A stretch of DNA of 64,000 nt, taken from Bacillota bacterium. Lineage in GTDB: Bacteria; Bacillota; Clostridia; Lachnospirales; Lachnospiraceae. Positions 60,107 through 64,000 of this stretch are shown here, piece after piece. A program made the position numbers and the translations under genes. Positions within the stretch are counted from its first letter, which is position 1. Each line of letters opens with the position of its first letter. The DNA lies in the NCBI GenBank assembly GCA_023421075.1, contig JAEZUM010000006.1, positions 1 to 64,000 on the forward strand, in the 5' to 3' direction. Under the pieces are notes generated by a model that saw only the letters and a program-made list of their open reading frames with translations, made no database searches and was not told the DNA's origin.

Positions 60107-62281
60107 ATGACAAGAAATATCGTCAGGGTACCCACCGTCCTGCAGATGGAAGCCGCAGAATGCGGGGCAGCATCATTGACCATGATCTTAAGGTATTACG
60201 GAAAGTACGTCCCTCTTGAACAGGTCAGAGTGGAGTGCGGTGTTTCCCGCGATGGCAGTAAAGCAAGTAATATCTTGAAAGCAGCCAGACATTACGATCT
60301 GGTAGCCAAGGGATATCGAAAGGAGCCAATTGATTTAAAGGAAATGAAGCTGCCTTTGATCATCCATTGGAACTTCAGCCATTTTATAGTGCTTGAGGGT
60401 TTTGCAAAAGGCAAAATATATTTGAACGACCCTGCTTCCGGTCGTAAAAATGTAACAGAAGAGGAATTTAGTCAGTCCTTTACAGGGGTAACCCTATCCT
60501 TAGAACCGTCCCCTCAGTTTCAGAAGGAGGGGAAGAAAAGTAGCGTAGCAGAAACTCTGCTTAATCGACTGTCCGGTTTGAAAGCAGCTATGCTCTATGT
60601 GGTATTGCTAGGATTGGCAATGGTAATAACCGGATTAGTTCTTCCGGTGTTTTCAAGAACCTTTATCGATGATGTAATGTTGAAAGGAAAAACCTCCTGG
60701 GTAATGCCATTACTCTTTGGCATGGGGGCAACAGCAGTCTTTCGAGGAATTCTAACCCTTTTACAAAAACATTTTTTGTTAAAAATGGAAACCAAAATTG
60801 CAGTATCGAATTCCAGTCGATTTTTATGGCACATATTAAGATTACCACCGGTATTTTTCTCCCAGCGTGCAGTTGGAGATATCGCATCTCGTATGCAGAG
60901 TAATGACCGTGTAGCAAAATTTTTGTCCGGGAAGCTAACATCAGCAATCCTGAATCTTTTCATGATATTTTTCTATTTTATTTTGATGTTGCACTATAAT
61001 ATCACCTTGGCAGCCGTGGGAGCGGTCATTGCGCTCATTAATATTATCTATCTAAAACTTGTCTCGGTTCATAGAAAGGATAACAGCAGTCTGTTATTAA
61101 AGGATCGAGGATTGCTTATGGCTACCAGTATGAATGGACTACAACTTATTGAGACCTTAAAGGCATCCGGGTCAGAATCTGATTTTTTTGCGAAGTGGTC
61201 AGGTTATCAAGCAAAGGCACTGAATTCAGAACAGAATCTGGGGATAACCTCTCAATACCTTGGGGTGTTACCGGTGTTTCTGAGCGGTATTAACAATGCT
61301 ATCGTACTGATTATGGGAGCATTCTTTATTCTTAGGGGGGATATGACAATCGGTATGCTGGTGGCCTTTCAAAGCCTGATGGAAAGCTTTATGACTCCGG
61401 TGAAAGAGATTGTCGGCTTAGGTGCAGAGCTTCAGGAGGTGGAGGGGGAAATCGAGCGTCTGGATGATGTGATGAAAAATCCCATTGACTTTGACAATAA
61501 GGATATCTGTTATTCCAAGGAGAAAGCTTCTACGGTACGGAATAAGGAGGAAGATTATAAACTGGAAGGCTTTGTTGAATTAAGAGATGTTACCTTTGGA
61601 TATAGTAGTTTGGAAGCGCCTTTGATTGAGAATTTCAACCTAACACTCAGACCAGGAAACCGAGTAGCCTTAGTGGGTGGTTCCGGTAGCGGAAAATCGA
61701 CCGTTGCAAGGCTTCTGGCAGGGATTTATCAACCCTGGAGGGGAGAAATTCTTTTTGACGGATGCCCCAGAAACGATTGGCTTCCGTCTGTAATAACGAA
61801 CTCGCTCTCCATGGTTGATCAGGATATCAGAATATTTCGGGAGACAATTCGTGATAACATTACCTTGTGGGACGAGACAGTGATGGAGGAAGAGCTGATC
61901 CGTGCGGCAAAGGATGCTTGTATTCATGAGGAAATCACTGCACGTTTGGGTGGTTACGACTTAAGAATGGAGGAAAGCGGCAAGAATTTCAGCGGTGGGC
62001 AGAGACAGAGAATTGAGATTGCCAGAGCACTATTACAGAATCCATCGATACTAATTCTTGACGAAGCAACAAGTGCATTGGATCCGCTAATGGAAAAAAC
62101 AGTGGATGATAATATCAGACGGAGAGGGTGTACCTGCGTGATCATAGCTCATCGGCTTAGTACCATACGTGATTGTGATGAGATTATACTTCTTGATAAA
62201 GGAAAGATCATTGAGCGGGGGACTCATGATGAACTGTATGCGAAGAATGGAGTTTACGCCGGACTTATCAAAGCTGGTTAG
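60107..62281 (+). CDS. NHLM-type ABC transporter with C39 peptidase domain
   Basis: The 724-residue protein joins an N-terminal C39 cysteine peptidase (C19 in AECGAASL, H92 in SHFIVLEG, D108 in LNDPASG), a six-helix membrane domain and an ATPase. The ATPase has Walker A GGSGSGKST, signature NFSGGQRQRIEIARAL and Walker B ILILDEATSALD. It should cut the precursor after its double glycine while exporting the core. The ATG follows the HlyD stop directly, with GCGGGGTGCG as a weak ribosome site, so it is coupled. Confidence 0.95.
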   Translation: MTRNIVRVPTVLQMEAAECGAASLTMILRYYGKYVPLEQVRVECGVSRDGSKASNILKAARHYDLVAKGYRKEPIDLKEMKLPLIIHWNFSHFIVLEGFAKGKIYLNDPASGRKNVTEEEFSQSFTGVTLSLEPSPQFQKEGKKSSVAETLLNRLSGLKAAMLYVVLLGLAMVITGLVLPVFSRTFIDDVMLKGKTSWVMPLLFGMGATAVFRGILTLLQKHFLLKMETKIAVSNSSRFLWHILRLPPVFFSQRAVGDIASRMQSNDRVAKFLSGKLTSAILNLFMIFFYFILMLHYNITLAAVGAVIALINIIYLKLVSVHRKDNSSLLLKDRGLLMATSMNGLQLIETLKASGSESDFFAKWSGYQAKALNSEQNLGITSQYLGVLPVFLSGINNAIVLIMGAFFILRGDMTIGMLVAFQSLMESFMTPVKEIVGLGAELQEVEGEIERLDDVMKNPIDFDNKDICYSKEKASTVRNKEEDYKLEGFVELRDVTFGYSSLEAPLIENFNLTLRPGNRVALVGGSGSGKSTVARLLAGIYQPWRGEILFDGCPRNDWLPSVITNSLSMVDQDIRIFRETIRDNITLWDETVMEEELIRAAKDACIHEEITARLGGYDLRMEESGKNFSGGQRQRIEIARALLQNPSILILDEATSALDPLMEKTVDDNIRRRGCTCVIIAHRLSTIRDCDEIILLDKGKIIERGTHDELYAKNGVYAGLIKAG

Positions 62282-62329
62282 TCAATAGTGCGCTTGTACC
62301 ATGATTACATAGAAAAGAGCAGGTGAGAT

Positions 62330-64000
62330 ATGAGCATTTTAGACCAATTAAAAAAGGAAGGAACAATAATCGAAAATGGAGAAATTGTAATACAAGACTT
62401 TCAAAATTCGGAGTATGTTTGGCTCGTCCTTGAGGGTAGGGTTATGTTTTTTATGACTTCGTTGAGCTCAAAGAATGAGACCGGTGCAAGGCATTTTTGG
62501 TTTGAGGTCGGACCCGGAGAGATGATTTTTGGAATGAAGTGCGATTTTAAAGAGATAAATATGGGGATACAGGAAGTGTTCTCTTTGGATTGTAAGCTAA
62601 TTCGTCTGGAGGTTCAGCAATTGGCAAAGCTGTCAGATATGGAATTCATTACAGAGCCGCTAAAGCATGCAGTACGGGTTTGGATAATGCGCATAGCAAC
62701 AATGCTTCCAAGTACAGCTGACGATGAAACGGCTGCTGCAGTAGAGGAAAATATCTGTGCGGAGGTATATATACGGGAGATTGATAAAAGGAACGACTAT
62801 CATAACCTTGTTCTCATTTCGCAGGCTGATCGAAGGCTTAAGAAGCGAGAGGAGGAAGAAAAGCAAAGGCATAGGCAGAAGGAAAATGATCGGAGATTGA
62901 TGTCCAATGCCTTGACCCAGTTGGCATTTCTTAATACAAAAGAGAAAAAGGGCAATCTATATGAGCTTAGCAGTAATAATCTAGTTCATGTGTGTCAGTT
63001 AATGGCAAAAAGTTTGAAAATAGAAATTATAGTTCCATCCTTAAAGGAGGAGAATGAGCTTACGCTGAGTGCGATTGCCAGAGCATCTCATATTCGAACG
63101 AGAGAAGTATCTCTAACCGGTAGCTGGTATGAGCAGGACGGAGGCCCGATTCTAGGGTTTATGAAGGAGGATGGCAGACCGATTGCGTTGTTACCAAGAA
63201 CACCGGGTAGTTATATACTATATGATCCGACTCAGAGTAGTCCTATTATGGTTGATAAAAAAGTGGCATCCGAGATTAAAGAGGAAGGGGTCGTTCTTTT
63301 TCGTTCCTTTGCGCAGAAAAAGATAGGTCTCAAGGATTTACTTACTTTTGGAATACAAAGCTGTTGGAAGCAGGATCTGTTCATGATTGCAGCCATGGGT
63401 GTCATCGGAGGATTACTTGGCACGGCGATTCCCTTGGCGACGGGATTGATCTTCGATTCAATCATTCCGGAAGGGGATGTAAGGGGTCTGCTGCAAATTG
63501 GCTTCATACTGTGTGCTAGTGCGATATCAGCCATGCTTTTTCAATTGACTCGAGCGCTGGCATCCCAGCGTATGGAGGGTAAGATGGACGGCGCTTTACA
63601 GGCTGCTGTATGGGATCGCTTGCTTAGTCTTCCGGTTCCGTTCTTCAAGCAGTATTCGGCCGGAGACTTAGCGATGCGTGCAATGGGAATAAACCAAATA
63701 CGTACCATACTGTCCGGAACAACACTCAATTCAATATTGTCCGGTATCTTTTCTGTATTTACTTTTGTGGTACTATTTTATTATGATTCAAGGCTTGCAG
63801 CAACTGCTGCGCTGCTCGTCCTTTTATCCATTGTTGTCATGGCTTTTCTGGCATATCGTAAGGTCAAATACGAACATAAAGTACTTGCAGCCTCTAACCA
63901 TATAACCGGGCTACTACTACAATTAATCGGCAGTGTAACCAAATTTAAAATTGCCGGTGCACAAAGCAGAGCCTTTTCCCGTTGGGCCGGTGAATTTAAG
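62330..64000 (+). CDS. NHLM-type second ABC transporter, partial (runs off the window)
   Basis: An open frame of 557 codons starts at ATG 62330 (MSILDQLKKEGTIIENGEIV) behind GCAGGTGAGAT and has no stop before the window ends. The N-terminal 330 residues are a cytoplasmic region with a cyclic-nucleotide-like beta fold (residues about 20-110) and charged helices. Six-helix ABC membrane domain segments begin near residue 350 (DLFMIAAMGVIGGLLG, LPVPFFKQYSAGDLAMRAMG). The ATPase domain should lie beyond the edge. It matches the second, peptidase-less transporter of NHLM systems, which normally ends the operon. Confidence 0.9.
   Translation, partial: MSILDQLKKEGTIIENGEIVIQDFQNSEYVWLVLEGRVMFFMTSLSSKNETGARHFWFEVGPGEMIFGMKCDFKEINMGIQEVFSLDCKLIRLEVQQLAKLSDMEFITEPLKHAVRVWIMRIATMLPSTADDETAAAVEENICAEVYIREIDKRNDYHNLVLISQADRRLKKREEEEKQRHRQKENDRRLMSNALTQLAFLNTKEKKGNLYELSSNNLVHVCQLMAKSLKIEIIVPSLKEENELTLSAIARASHIRTREVSLTGSWYEQDGGPILGFMKEDGRPIALLPRTPGSYILYDPTQSSPIMVDKKVASEIKEEGVVLFRSFAQKKIGLKDLLTFGIQSCWKQDLFMIAAMGVIGGLLGTAIPLATGLIFDSIIPEGDVRGLLQIGFILCASAISAMLFQLTRALASQRMEGKMDGALQAAVWDRLLSLPVPFFKQYSAGDLAMRAMGINQIRTILSGTTLNSILSGIFSVFTFVVLFYYDSRLAATAALLVLLSIVVMAFLAYRKVKYEHKVLAASNHITGLLLQLIGSVTKFKIAGAQSRAFSRWAGEFK

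Overview
The window is a low-GC chromosomal segment that looks like a spore-forming, flagellated anaerobe of the Clostridia, most likely Lachnospiraceae. That assignment is inference from gene content: a spoIIA operon next to spoVAC-AD-AE, a lysine-riboswitch dapA-dapB pair, class I c-di-GMP riboswitches, a DUF6514 and a DUF4250 protein, and dense AGGAGG-type ribosome binding sites. I saw no tRNA, rRNA, insertion sequence, prophage or CRISPR array.

Layout. 0.1-3.1 kb: an SSB-like protein, then a sigma-A promoter, a lysine riboswitch with terminator, and dapA-dapB. 3.7-8.6 kb: a four-gene ABC export/gliding-type operon (ATPase, permease, GldG-like, DUF4340), followed by a 225-bp imperfect inverted repeat and a probable gene remnant. 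9.2-16.9 kb: a large SpoIID/LytB-domain protein, a YihY/BrkB membrane protein, a GH36 alpha-galactosidase, a 46-residue protein and a zinc-ribbon/TPR membrane protein. 17-21.1 kb: spoIIAA-spoIIAB-sigF and spoVAC-AD-AE. 21.2-29.3 kb: a class A PBP and housekeeping genes (YigZ, VanZ, RarA, a DNA-repair-type radical SAM protein). 29.4-33.5 kb: an AraC regulator divergent from a sugar isomerase/epimerase and two Gfo/Idh/MocA dehydrogenases, probably one sugar or polyol catabolic unit. 33.7-41.7 kb: an InlB-repeat surface protein, a radical SAM/SPASM-like enzyme, an MFS efflux pump with an ArsR-type regulator and palindromic operators, an FMN enzyme, SfsA, and a TetR regulator with a membrane protein.

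41.8-52.4 kb is a motility and c-di-GMP block. A c-di-GMP-I riboswitch leads a chemoreceptor gene broken by one in-frame TAG. A flagellin with an HExxH metalloprotease insert (flagellinolysin type) lies convergent to it. A second c-di-GMP-I riboswitch leads a KAS III-like protein lacking two catalytic residues and another chemoreceptor. kbl-tdh (threonine to glycine) sits between them.

52.6-64 kb holds a two-component system and then what I consider the most interesting locus: a peptide natural-product (RiPP) cluster. It contains an ECF-like sigma factor, a small acidic partner, a Nif11-type leader peptide precursor with a 15-residue three-cysteine core after a double glycine, a convergent radical SAM/SPASM maturase, a periplasmic-binding-type lipoprotein, and an NHLM export system. 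The export system is an HlyD adaptor, a C39-peptidase ABC transporter and a second ABC transporter cut by the window end. The likely flow is sigma-controlled expression, radical modification of the core, cleavage after GG and export. The product is unknown.
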